Positions 24,930-32,670 of a stretch of 64,000 nucleotides of DNA are shown piece by piece. Position 1 is the stretch's first letter. Each line of letters starts with the position of its first letter. The notes beneath the pieces were generated by a model. The model worked only from the letters and a program-made list of their open reading frames with translations. It did not search any database and was not told where the DNA came from. Source of the DNA: Nitrospira tepida (GTDB lineage Bacteria; Nitrospirota; Nitrospiria; Nitrospirales; Nitrospiraceae); assembly GCF_947241125.1 (NCBI RefSeq), contig NZ_OX365700.1, forward strand, positions 992,001-1,056,000, read 5' to 3'. Made by a program: the position numbers and the translations under genes.

Positions 24930-25041
24930 CGTACGACGTACATCGTTATTCGTGAAACGTGAATCGTTGTGCGGAAAAAATGCGGCGGAACGGGTTGGCC
25001 GTTCTTGATTCGGTTCACGATTCACGAATAACGCTTCACGA
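24930..25041. repeat. About 110-bp heptamer inverted element (copy 3)
   Basis: Left arm CGTACGA CGTACAT CGTTATT CGTGAAA CGTGAAT; a ~35-bp centre; right arm GGTTCACG ATTCACG AATAACG CTTCACG. It begins at the base after the beta-subunit stop codon and ends six bases before the transaminase ATG, so it fills the spacer exactly. Confidence 0.65.
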
Positions 25042-25047
25042 GGTCCA

Positions 25048-26142
25048 ATGATTCTACTCAATCCCGGTCCAGTCAACGTGTCCGAACGGGTCCGGCAGGC
25101 CTTGCATCGGCCGGATATCTGCCACCGCGAACGCGAGTTCGCCGACCTGCTGCATCGCATTCAAGACAAGCTGTTGAAGGCCTTTGTGCCCGGCGCGGAA
25201 CAGGACTACACCGCGGCCGTCATCACGGGGTCCGGGACCTCGGCGGTGGAGGCGGCGTTGATGTCGTCCCTGCCGCAGGGGAAGCGCTCCCTGGTCATCA
25301 ACAACGGCGTCTACGGCGAGCGCATGTCGCAGATGACGCTCACCCACCGGATGGGCATCCCGGATTTGAAGCTCGAGTGGGGGAAGCGCCCCGATCCTGA
25401 AGTCGTGCGGCTCGCCCTTCGCCAGCATCAGGAAGTCCACCTGGTGGGGATGGTGCATCATGAAACGACGCTGGGACTGATCAATCCGGCGAAGGAAATC
25501 GCCGACGTGGTGGACAGCCAGAACCGCGTGTTCATGCTGGACGCCGTCAGCAGCCTGGCCGGCGATCCGCTGGATATCGCCGGCTCCCACATCTATCTGG
25601 TGGCCGGGACCTCGGGGAAGTGCATCCAAGGGTTCCCGGGCGTGTCGTTCGTTCTCATCCGGCGCGGCTTTTTGCAGCGGATGCGGAGCTACCCCCGGAA
25701 ATCCTGGTACCTGCACCTGCCCCATTATTTGGACGAGGAAGGGCGGGCGACGGTGCCCTTCACCCCCGCCGTGCAGGTTTATTACGCGTTCGATGAGGCC
25801 TTATCCGAACTGTTGGAGGAAGGGGTGGCAAAACGGATCGAGCGGTATAAGCGGGCCGCCAAACTGATTCGCGACCGGATGAAGACGCTGGGCCTCAAGC
25901 CGGTCGTGCCGGCGGAGTTTCAGTCGAATACGCTCACCGCCTATTACCTGCCGGAGGGCCTCAGCTACGAGCTGTTGCACGACCGCCTCAAAGAGCGGGG
26001 CTACGTGATCTATGCCGGTCAGGGGCAGCTCGAGTCCAAGATTTTCCGCGTGGCCAACATGGGGGCCTTGTCGGCGCAGGATTTGGAAGGGTTTTTGGCT
26101 GCCTTTCAAGAGGTACTGGAACAGGCGGCGGTGTCTCGTTGA
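25048..26142 (+). CDS. 2-aminoethylphosphonate-type transaminase (class V, PLP)
   Basis: 364 aa, the PhnW length. It starts ILLNPGPVNVSERVRQAL, the usual class V opening, and has TGSGTSAVEAALMSSL for phosphate binding, FMLDAVSSLAGDPLDI with the PLP-ring Asp, and GTSGKCIQGFPG with the Schiff-base Lys191. In synthesis the enzyme aminates phosphonoacetaldehyde to 2-aminoethylphosphonate; PhnW catalyses the reverse in degradation. No phosphonatase (phnX) gene is nearby and a mutase and decarboxylase are, so synthesis is preferred. The next gene overlaps its stop by 4 bp. Confidence 0.88.
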   Translation: MILLNPGPVNVSERVRQALHRPDICHREREFADLLHRIQDKLLKAFVPGAEQDYTAAVITGSGTSAVEAALMSSLPQGKRSLVINNGVYGERMSQMTLTHRMGIPDLKLEWGKRPDPEVVRLALRQHQEVHLVGMVHHETTLGLINPAKEIADVVDSQNRVFMLDAVSSLAGDPLDIAGSHIYLVAGTSGKCIQGFPGVSFVLIRRGFLQRMRSYPRKSWYLHLPHYLDEEGRATVPFTPAVQVYYAFDEALSELLEEGVAKRIERYKRAAKLIRDRMKTLGLKPVVPAEFQSNTLTAYYLPEGLSYELLHDRLKERGYVIYAGQGQLESKIFRVANMGALSAQDLEGFLAAFQEVLEQAAVSR

Positions 26143-26861
26143 AGGCCATCATCCTCGCCGCCGGCATCGGCAAGCGGCTCTGGGACCTCACGCAGCACCG
26201 GCCCAAATGCCTGATCGAGTTCGGCGGCAAAAGCCTCCTGGTTCGGCACCTGGAGCACCTGGCTTCCCAGGGGGTGCAGCGGGCCGCGCTGGTGGTCGGC
26301 TACAAGCAGGACATGATCCGAAACGCGGTCGGCACGACCTATGCCGGCGTCGATCTGACCTACCTCGTCAACGACCAGTATCACCGCGGGAGCATCTCCT
26401 CTCTGTGGCTCGCGCGAGGGGAGTTCGACGACGATGCGGTGGTGATGGATGCAGACGTGCTGTATCATCGGGAGATCATGAAGCGGCTGATCCGCTCTCC
26501 CCACCAGAACTGCCTGCTGATGGACGAGACGGTCGTTCAGCGGGGGGAGGAGTGCATGGTGGTGGTGCGGGGCGGGCGGGTGGTCGCGCTGACGAAACGG
26601 ATGCCCTCCGTCTATGATTATGCCGGAGAAGGCGTCGGCTTTCTCAAAGTCGGCCGGCCGGACGCGGAGCGCCTGGTGGGCTCGCTGCGGGCTCATATTG
26701 ACCGGGGAGCCTGGGACATGGAATATGAAGACGGGCTGCTCGAATTTTTTGATCAGGTCCGCGTGGGCCATGAAAAAATAGGCGGGTTGCCCTGGACCGA
26801 GATCGATTTCCCGGAGGACGTAACTCGCGCCGAACGGGAAATCCTCCCGAAGCTGGACTAA
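26139..26861 (+). CDS. Stand-alone GT-A nucleotidyltransferase
   Basis: 240 aa, starting at TTG within the transaminase stop (TTGA overlap). It has the classic N-terminal signature KAIILAAGIGKRL with HRPKCLIEFGGKSLL, and DADVLYHREIMKRL for metal binding. Such enzymes (phosphocholine or polyol cytidylyltransferases, LicC-like) make CDP/CMP-activated head groups. Together with the domain fused to PepM, the locus holds two nucleotidyltransferases. One may activate the phosphonate and the other a polyol or a different head group. Which is which cannot be told from sequence alone. Confidence 0.85.
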   Translation: MKAIILAAGIGKRLWDLTQHRPKCLIEFGGKSLLVRHLEHLASQGVQRAALVVGYKQDMIRNAVGTTYAGVDLTYLVNDQYHRGSISSLWLARGEFDDDAVVMDADVLYHREIMKRLIRSPHQNCLLMDETVVQRGEECMVVVRGGRVVALTKRMPSVYDYAGEGVGFLKVGRPDAERLVGSLRAHIDRGAWDMEYEDGLLEFFDQVRVGHEKIGGLPWTEIDFPEDVTRAEREILPKLD

Positions 26862-26915
26862 CCCATTCGGTCGCGCTAGAGTGCCGACAGACAGGCCGAC
26901 CTCGGGTACGGAACG

Positions 26916-28424
26916 ATGAGTCAGAGTGCGCTGCAACGATTTGCCCAGACCCGCGAGCTGACCTCCGCGATCCTGCTGACGGCGCGCAACGTCTTCACGC
27001 CCACGCCCGTTTCGGTGCACACCGGAATCAGCCCGCTCACCAGGATCGCCGGCGTGACGATCTTTCAGCGCGGCCTCCTGACCCTCCAGCGGGCCGGCGT
27101 AAACCAGATTTTCGTGTTGGCGGGAGACGAAGCGGAGACGCTCAAGGCCGTCGTGCGCGACGGGCCGCCGATCACGGCGGGAATCCGCTGGATTCCGGTC
27201 AGGGAGTTTCCCCTCGACGACCCGCGGACGTGGGAGACGCTCGCGGCCGACGCCAAGGGCGCCTGTCTCGTGATCGGGCCGCAAGCCGCATTCTCCCGAA
27301 ACCTCATCGAAACGTTGCGCGGCCAGGGGCCGATCGAGGACCTCACGCTCGTGTTGCAGCCGGAGGACCGTCGTCGGATCGGGCCCGGTCAATCGGATCG
27401 CGCCGGTCGCGTTGATCGCGCGGTGCCGACCAAGCGGGATCGGCTCGCTCGATTGGCGGCCATCGGGTTGGGAGGGGAACGGGGGGCGCAGGAGGGTTTC
27501 ACCGGCCGCCTTGCGGCGGAGTTGATGGTCCTGCCGGCCGGCCTGTTCTCCAAGGGCCAGCCGCTCGCGGATTCCCTGCTCGCGCAATCCGGAGAGGAGC
27601 AGCGGGCGGAGGGCGACCCGCTCCTGTCGCGGCTTGTCGAGCTCGCTGCGGCGGAACGGCGCATCCGGATCGTTGAAGCGGCCCCGGACGCGAACCTCTG
27701 GGCCAGGGACGTTCATGACGCCGGAGACGCCTCGGCGGTCGAGCGGGATCTCTATCGCTCCCTCAAGGGTCATTTCGAAGGGATCGTCGATCGATACTTC
27801 AACCGGAAACTGTCGCCGTTCTTCACCAAGCTCTTCTTGAAACTGAAACTGAGCCCCAACGCCATCACGGTGGCGGCGACCCTGATCGGGCTGGCCGGCG
27901 CGGCCTGCTTCGGGATGGGAACATACGCAGCCGGGTTGCTGGGGGCGCTGTTGTTTCAGTTGGCTGCCGTGATCGACTGTTGCGACGGCGAGGTGGCGAG
28001 GCTGACCTTCACCGAGTCGCCGTTGGGCGCCAAGCTGGATCTCGTGCTGGACAACGTCGTGCACATGGCGGTCTTTGCCGGCATCGCCTACGGCGCCTAC
28101 CAAGCGCATGCCGCGAGCGAGCAGGCGTGGCTGTACCTGGCGCTCGGCGCAGTGGCGGTGATCTTCAACGCGCTGGCCTGCTGGTTGGTCACGAGGCTGG
28201 CGGCGCATCCTGGGGCGCCGGCCGGGGCCTCGACCGCCCGTTGGAAATGGACAGATTTTCTCCTCAAGAACATCGCGACGCGCGATTTTTCGATGGTCGT
28301 GCTGCTCTTTGCCGCGATCGGCCGGCTGGATTGGTTCCTTCTCCTCGCGGTGATCGGATCAACCCTCTTCGGTCTGGTGCTCATCTGGCTGGTCTTCTCG
28401 GCCCGCTCCCCTCGTGTGGCTTAA
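26916..28424 (+). CDS. CDP-alcohol phosphotransferase with degenerate nucleotidyltransferase-like N-half
   Basis: 502 aa. The C-terminal half is polytopic and has the complete CDP-OH-P signature D354xxD357GxxAR x8 G371xxxD375xxxD379, which binds the metals and CDP-alcohol in the membrane. The N-terminal ~270 residues resemble a GT-A-type fold but lack the LAAGxGxRL motif. The layout recalls the bifunctional inositol-1-phosphate cytidylyltransferase / DIPP synthase, with the first activity apparently lost. Predicted to transfer the activated phosphonate (or polyol phosphate) to a lipid or alcohol acceptor. The flippase-like gene starts inside its last codons. Confidence 0.85.
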   Translation: MSQSALQRFAQTRELTSAILLTARNVFTPTPVSVHTGISPLTRIAGVTIFQRGLLTLQRAGVNQIFVLAGDEAETLKAVVRDGPPITAGIRWIPVREFPLDDPRTWETLAADAKGACLVIGPQAAFSRNLIETLRGQGPIEDLTLVLQPEDRRRIGPGQSDRAGRVDRAVPTKRDRLARLAAIGLGGERGAQEGFTGRLAAELMVLPAGLFSKGQPLADSLLAQSGEEQRAEGDPLLSRLVELAAAERRIRIVEAAPDANLWARDVHDAGDASAVERDLYRSLKGHFEGIVDRYFNRKLSPFFTKLFLKLKLSPNAITVAATLIGLAGAACFGMGTYAAGLLGALLFQLAAVIDCCDGEVARLTFTESPLGAKLDLVLDNVVHMAVFAGIAYGAYQAHAASEQAWLYLALGAVAVIFNALACWLVTRLAAHPGAPAGASTARWKWTDFLLKNIATRDFSMVVLLFAAIGRLDWFLLLAVIGSTLFGLVLIWLVFSARSPRVA

Positions 28425-29418
28425 GATTCTCCTCCTCGCCGTCGGGGCCCTCACCCTGACGGCCCTCGTCTGGCACATCGGGCCGGCTCGCATTCTGGAT
28501 GCCGCTTCGCAGGTCGGGCCGTTCGGCCTTCTGCTGGTGCTGATCCCGTCACTGGTCATGTACCTGCTCGAGGCCTACGGCTGGAAACTGACGATGGGGG
28601 CCTATGCCGGCGCCGTCTCGTTTCCGCGCCTGCTGGCCATCCGGACGGCCGGCGAAGTCGTCAACATGACCACCCCGACCGCCTATATCGGCGGCGAGCC
28701 GCTCAAGGCCTACCTGCTTAAACGTGCGCAGGTGCCGCTCGTCGACGGCCTGGCGTCGGTCGTGCTGGCCAAAACCTTCATGACGATTGCTCAGGTGCTG
28801 TTCATCCTGCTGGGGTTGGTGGTTGCGTTCTGGTTACTCGGATCGGAAGGGTCCTCCGGGCAGATGGTAATGGCGTCCATCGTCAGCGCCGGCGTGCTGG
28901 CGTTCGGCGTCGCCGGCTTCGTGGCGGTGCAGCGCTGGGGCCTGTTCACCGGCGCGCTCGGCTTGCTGCGGCGCGCGAATCTTCGGGTGGCCTATCTCGA
29001 AGCGCGGGAGAGCAAGCTCCAGGAGCTGGACCGGACGATCCTGAATTTCTATGGTCAGGACCGCCGGAACTTTCTGCTCTCCACCGGACTCTATTTCGGC
29101 GGCTGGCTTGCCGAGGCCTTGGAGGTGTACGTGATGCTGGTCTGCCTGGGGGTGCCGGTGACGGCGCTCGCCTCGTTGGCGATCGGCGCCCTGTCGGCCT
29201 TTATCAAAGGTGGCACCTTCTTCATCCCCGGAAGCCTGGGAGCGCAGGACGGCGGGAACCTATTGTTGGTTACTGCGTTCGGCTACAGCGACGTGGCCGG
29301 CATCACCTTCGCGTTGTTGCGGCGGTTCCGCGAGATCGTCTGGATCGGCATCGGGCTCCTCTGTCTGGCCCTGTTGGATGGACGGGCCGCTGTCCCCCAA
29401 GGTGAACAGCCGCGTTGA
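28414..29418 (+). CDS. LPG-synthase-TM / UPF0104 flippase-like membrane protein
   Basis: 334 aa from a GTG that overlaps the previous gene by 11 bp, so translation is coupled. About eight membrane segments, with the family motifs RTAGEVVNMTTPTAYIGGEPLKAY and the late PGSLGAQDGGNLLL. The family includes the flippase half of MprF and AglD-like polyprenyl-lipid proteins. As the last gene of the phosphonate operon it is a natural candidate to move a phosphonolipid or a glycan-lipid product across the membrane; that is inference from position. Confidence 0.85.
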   Translation: MWLKILLLAVGALTLTALVWHIGPARILDAASQVGPFGLLLVLIPSLVMYLLEAYGWKLTMGAYAGAVSFPRLLAIRTAGEVVNMTTPTAYIGGEPLKAYLLKRAQVPLVDGLASVVLAKTFMTIAQVLFILLGLVVAFWLLGSEGSSGQMVMASIVSAGVLAFGVAGFVAVQRWGLFTGALGLLRRANLRVAYLEARESKLQELDRTILNFYGQDRRNFLLSTGLYFGGWLAEALEVYVMLVCLGVPVTALASLAIGALSAFIKGGTFFIPGSLGAQDGGNLLLVTAFGYSDVAGITFALLRRFREIVWIGIGLLCLALLDGRAAVPQGEQPR

Positions 29419-29527
29419 TGCTGGTTGGGAGAATCGGTGGTCTGAGGTTCGGTGGGAATCCATGTGCGAAATATTGCCAAATTCTCAATATCTTAGAGTG
29501 CTCACCAGGCCACGAGCGGTCTCCCTC

Positions 29528-29555
29528 TTGACTTCCAAGCGGACCGATTTATTTA
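29528..29555 (+). promoter_or_regulatory. Possible promoter before the small heat-shock gene
   Basis: TTGACT (29528-29533), a 16-bp spacer and TATTTA (29550-29555) in the otherwise empty 29419-29719 spacer. The boxes are only partly consensus. No CIRCE-type inverted repeat is seen. Confidence 0.3.
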
Positions 29556-29719
29556 CCGGGTCGATGCTGATGCTGGACCAGATGGAGAGGGACCGGGTAG
29601 GAATCTGGAAGAGCAGCGGCGGCCGGTGCGGCCCCGGCTCGTCCCAGGCCTAGCCCCCAATCCATCACCGTCAACCTTAACCTATCGATGACCTCTCTGG
29701 TGAGAGGAGGAGGAGAGCT

Positions 29720-30157
29720 ATGACCACGTATCTGCCCGCATTGATGTCGTCGATCGGTCAGGAATCCTTCGATCGGCAAATCGACCGGATGTTCGATGAA
29801 GCGGTACGCTCCTTCGGCATGGCACGGACTGCCTGGGCGCCGGCATGCAATGCCTGGGAGGACGATCACGGGTTCTATGTGCAGGTGGCGCTGCCGGGGT
29901 GGGAGGCCAAGGACGTGTCGATCGAAGTCGAAAACCGGGTGCTCACCGTGAAGGGCGAGCGGAAGGACGAGGAGACGCCGGGCCGGACCGTGCATGTGTG
30001 GGAAGTCACCGGCGATCAGTTCGTGCGGAGTTTCCGGCTGCCGACCTTTATCGATCACAACAAGGCGTCAGCCTCTCATAAGAACGGATTGTTGACGATC
30101 ACGTTCCCCAAGCTGGAAGAGGCCAAGCCCAGGCGCATTGCGATCGCGGCCGAGTAA
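29720..30157 (+). CDS. Small heat-shock protein, Hsp20 family
   Basis: 145 aa, the usual length; GAGGAGGAGAG lies just before the ATG. An N-terminal arm precedes the alpha-crystallin domain (YVQVALPGWEAKDVSIEV to NGLLTITFPK), and the C-terminal tail carries the I-x-I type anchor IAI used for oligomer assembly. It acts as an ATP-independent holdase that keeps unfolding proteins soluble. The gene stands alone with a hairpin after it. Confidence 0.93.
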   Translation: MTTYLPALMSSIGQESFDRQIDRMFDEAVRSFGMARTAWAPACNAWEDDHGFYVQVALPGWEAKDVSIEVENRVLTVKGERKDEETPGRTVHVWEVTGDQFVRSFRLPTFIDHNKASASHKNGLLTITFPKLEEAKPRRIAIAAE

Positions 30158-30258
30158 GGGCCGCCCGGTTCGGTGACTCGATCGCAAGGTGCCGAACGGG
30201 TGACCTCAGGTTCTTATGCGCCCTCGCCCTCCCGCCTCTGGGTGACCGGTCTTCCGTG

Positions 30259-30291
30259 AGGCCTCATCGATTTCCACCGTCGGTGAGGCCT
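30259..30291 (+). terminator. Hairpin after hsp20
   Basis: AGGCCTCA (30259-30266) pairs with TGAGGCCT (30284-30291), followed by TCTTACC. The stem is only 8 bp and the T-run is short, so this is a weak candidate terminator. No other feature is seen in 30158-30497. Confidence 0.35.
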
Positions 30292-30497
30292 TCTTACCCG
30301 CGGGGCGAGTCGAGAGGGTGATTTCCGATCAACCAAGACAAGCCGATCAACTCCATATGCCTGATCGGCGGTTCGGCGTGTCGGGGCGACCGGCTCCGCT
30401 TTCCGAACGAGGAAGGCGCGACGGGTCCGCCTATGCCGCGCTCCGGCATCGGCATTGCGGCCGGAGCCGTATTGAGTCGAGTGGGAAGGGGAGCACG

Positions 30498-30719
30498 ATG
30501 AACGGTGCGAAATGGACAGAACGGATCAAAACGTGGAAGAGCTGGTCCACTGGCGCCGGCAACCAAGCGCAGGGAGATCCGAAGGTGTTGCAAGAAGCCC
30601 TGTCATTGGCCTGTCTGAAAAAACTATGGCCGGCCGGAGCAGAGGGGCCTTCGGCCCAAGGGCACGTTCGCGACGAACTGGATCAAGCGGCTAGACCGTG
30701 GGCCCACGGATTGTTTTGA
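30498..30719 (+). CDS. Small hypothetical protein, 73 aa
   Basis: ATG with GAAGGGGAG upstream. The sequence (MNGAKWTERIKTWKSW, then KVLQEALSLACLKKLWP) looks helical and amphipathic. I do not recognise it. Short length leaves real doubt that it is a gene. Confidence 0.4.
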   Translation: MNGAKWTERIKTWKSWSTGAGNQAQGDPKVLQEALSLACLKKLWPAGAEGPSAQGHVRDELDQAARPWAHGLF

Positions 30720-30910
30720 AGTCGGCCCAGCGAGGCGAGCGAGGCAGGGCATCAGGGCAACCTTCTTGTTCCGTGGCCGCCGCGATGTCCGGTCGCCTCC
30801 GGTCGTCGGGTTGGCACCCACGCGGCACAGGCTGCGATGTGCCGGTCTATGCGCAGGCGCCGGCGACTTTCATGGGACGTTGGGGTTTCTCGAGAAAGGA
30901 GGTGAACACG

Positions 30911-31096
30911 ATGATGGATATGAGTTCGGTCATTGATGCGGGTCTTGTCCTGATGGGGTGTCTGGCGGTGCTGATGACGGGAGTGGGGTTGTTATCCTCG
31001 GAGTCCGTCTCCGGGTCCAGCACCGTGTCCACCTCTCATGAGTCATCCCACCGTCAGTCAGCGCCGGCTGACATCCCGGTGCGCAAGGCGGCGTGA
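30911..31096 (+). CDS. Small membrane protein, 61 aa
   Basis: An excellent ribosome site (AAAGGAGGTGAACACG) precedes the ATG. One hydrophobic segment (AGLVLMGCLAVLMTGVGLL) is followed by a Ser/His-rich tail and a basic end. A 17-bp stem terminator starts 22 bp after its stop. Ribosome site, ORF and terminator together make a real gene likely. Function unknown. Confidence 0.6.
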   Translation: MMDMSSVIDAGLVLMGCLAVLMTGVGLLSSESVSGSSTVSTSHESSHRQSAPADIPVRKAA

Positions 31097-31118
31097 GGCC
31101 GTTTCATCGGCTGATCAG

Positions 31119-31160
31119 GGCAAGGGGGCGGGCCGTCTGAAGGCGGCCCGCCCCCTTGCC
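31119..31160. terminator. 17-bp perfect stem, probable bidirectional terminator
   Basis: Arms 31119-31135 and 31144-31160 are perfectly complementary and GC-rich, with an 8-base loop and GTTTCC after. It lies between two convergent genes, so it can serve both. Confidence 0.7.
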
Positions 31161-31183
31161 GTTTCCGGCGCCCTTTTCCGCGA

Positions 31184-32194
31184 TCACGTATTCCCTGCAG
31201 GCTTTTGAGGAAGGCGCTCGACCATCTCACGGACGGCGCCAACGACGAGCTCCGGTTGGTCGAAGTTGATGAAGTGGCTGCTCTGGTCGGCGAAGACGTG
31301 CCGGCTGTTGGTCGAGAGCTTGGTCAGATCGGTCTGCCATTGGAGCCACATGCGGCGGAACTTGACCTGGTCGAGGTCAGACGGCATGTCGGGCCACCAG
31401 GTCGGTCCGGTGGCGGTCAGAATAGTCAGCGGCAGATCGCCGAGCGGGTCGGCACGACGGACTTGGAGGCAGGTCTCTTCCAAGGCCGCGGCCTCGTCGG
31501 CCATCGTCGCGAAGTAGCGCGTCTGCGCCCATCCGGCGCGCAGCATGGGCCGAATGTCGGACGCCATCTTATCTTCCTGCTGCGCGAAGAGCGGCGGCAA
31601 CAGGTCGAATGCCATCAAGAGGCGGGTGACGCCCAGCGATGTCACCGCGCCGACGATCGGGAAGGCGATCTTGCCGGGAGCGACGAATTTGCGGAATTCC
31701 TCCTGTTCGAATTGGCGTTCGTGGCCCGCATCGACCAACACCATGCCTGCGACATCCGCCGGATGAGTCTGCCGATAGAGCCGGATGATGAAGCCGCCGA
31801 GCGAGTGGCCGACGAGGACATAAGGACCGGCGATGCCGGCGCGGGCGAGCAGCGTATGGAGTTCGCGGGCTATCCGTTGCCCGGTTCGCGGGGAGGGGCC
31901 GGACTCGCTCCAGCCCAGTCCGGCCCGATCATAGGAACAGACACGCGTGACCTTCGCCAGATCCGGTTGAACGCGATTCCAATAGAGCGACCAGCCGAGA
32001 CCCGCCGCCTCCAAGATGACAGTGGGACTGCCCTCGCCGAGGCAGTAGAGGTGGAGCTGATGTCCGCCGACGTTGATCAGATCGCCCGGAGGGGGATATC
32101 GCGCCTGGTCGATCGCCGTCCCGACAGATTGATATCCTGCGCCGATCATGACGAGCAGCAAGACCAGACCGGCGAGCCGAATCAGCCAGCGCAT
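31184..32194 (-). CDS. Membrane-anchored alpha/beta-fold hydrolase
   Basis: 336 aa. An N-terminal anchor or uncleaved signal (LIRLAGLVLLLVMIGAGY) is followed by the hydrolase core: GEGSPTVILEAAGLG as the oxyanion-hole region, SYDRAGLGWS, and the nucleophile elbow GHSLGG. A late SSHFINFDQPE supplies the catalytic His. The acid residue is not placed. It acts outside the inner membrane. Substrate unknown; the family includes esterases and haloperoxidase-like enzymes. Confidence 0.85.
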   Translation of the reverse strand: MRWLIRLAGLVLLLVMIGAGYQSVGTAIDQARYPPPGDLINVGGHQLHLYCLGEGSPTVILEAAGLGWSLYWNRVQPDLAKVTRVCSYDRAGLGWSESGPSPRTGQRIARELHTLLARAGIAGPYVLVGHSLGGFIIRLYRQTHPADVAGMVLVDAGHERQFEQEEFRKFVAPGKIAFPIVGAVTSLGVTRLLMAFDLLPPLFAQQEDKMASDIRPMLRAGWAQTRYFATMADEAAALEETCLQVRRADPLGDLPLTILTATGPTWWPDMPSDLDQVKFRRMWLQWQTDLTKLSTNSRHVFADQSSHFINFDQPELVVGAVREMVERLPQKPAGNT

Positions 32195-32303
32195 GGGGGC
32201 TATTTTCTACTTGCGTGAGAAGGGAATCAAACGGGGATTATGAAGAGGGGACCAGCGGCCGTATTGGTCCTGTGCTCCCGGAACGCGCAGACCTAAGGAG
32301 GAT

Positions 32304-32401
32304 GGCAAGGCAACTGGCAGGGCCTCTGTGCTCGCAGAGCCCGCACGATCAGAATGTGCTCGCTCCATGCGCGCAGTAGAGCCCCTACCAGTTGCCTTGC
32401 C
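32304..32401. repeat. About 98-bp inverted-repeat element
   Basis: The ends (GGCAAGGCAACTGGCAGGGC and, inverted, GCCCCTACCAGTTGCCTTGCC less its first base) are nearly perfect complements over ~22 bp. The centre holds further short complementary pieces. It could be a small non-autonomous element or a structured RNA. It sits in the empty 32195-32670 spacer. Confidence 0.5.
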
Positions 32402-32446
32402 AGAGAAAAGAAATAACTCGAAGATTCATAAGGGCGGTGCCGGGGC

Positions 32447-32476
32447 ACCCGTTGCGTTGTCCGACGTGCAACGGGT
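32447..32476. repeat. ACCCGTTGC hairpin, third copy
   Basis: ACCCGTTGC (32447-32455) and GCAACGGGT (32468-32476) are perfect complements with a 12-base loop. It matches the pattern of the two hairpins at 4403-4481; the fifth arm position changes from A-T to G-C while pairing is kept. Confidence 0.45.
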
Positions 32477-32670
32477 CGGGACGGCCGCAGTTGGACCAAT
32501 CACGGGCGTCGCTGTTAGAGAAAGGGAACGAGGAAATTGGCAAAAATCAATTTTGTTGTATAGTCACTGGCAAGTTGTGAAGGTCTGGAGATCTGAGCAG
32601 TGAACGCAATCATGTCATCTCAATAAGACCCTGAAAAGTCTCGGTTTGCTAAAAATGTGGTGCGTGCCGC

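Noticed and set aside
24231-25041. CRISPR-like array from the 7-bp iterations
   Set aside because: Units are 7 bp with no unique spacers, arranged as two inverted arms; no cas gene is present.
26106-28208. 700-codon frame on the minus strand across the nucleotidyltransferase and phosphotransferase genes
   Set aside because: Shadow composition, no motif, and both plus-strand genes have intact signatures.
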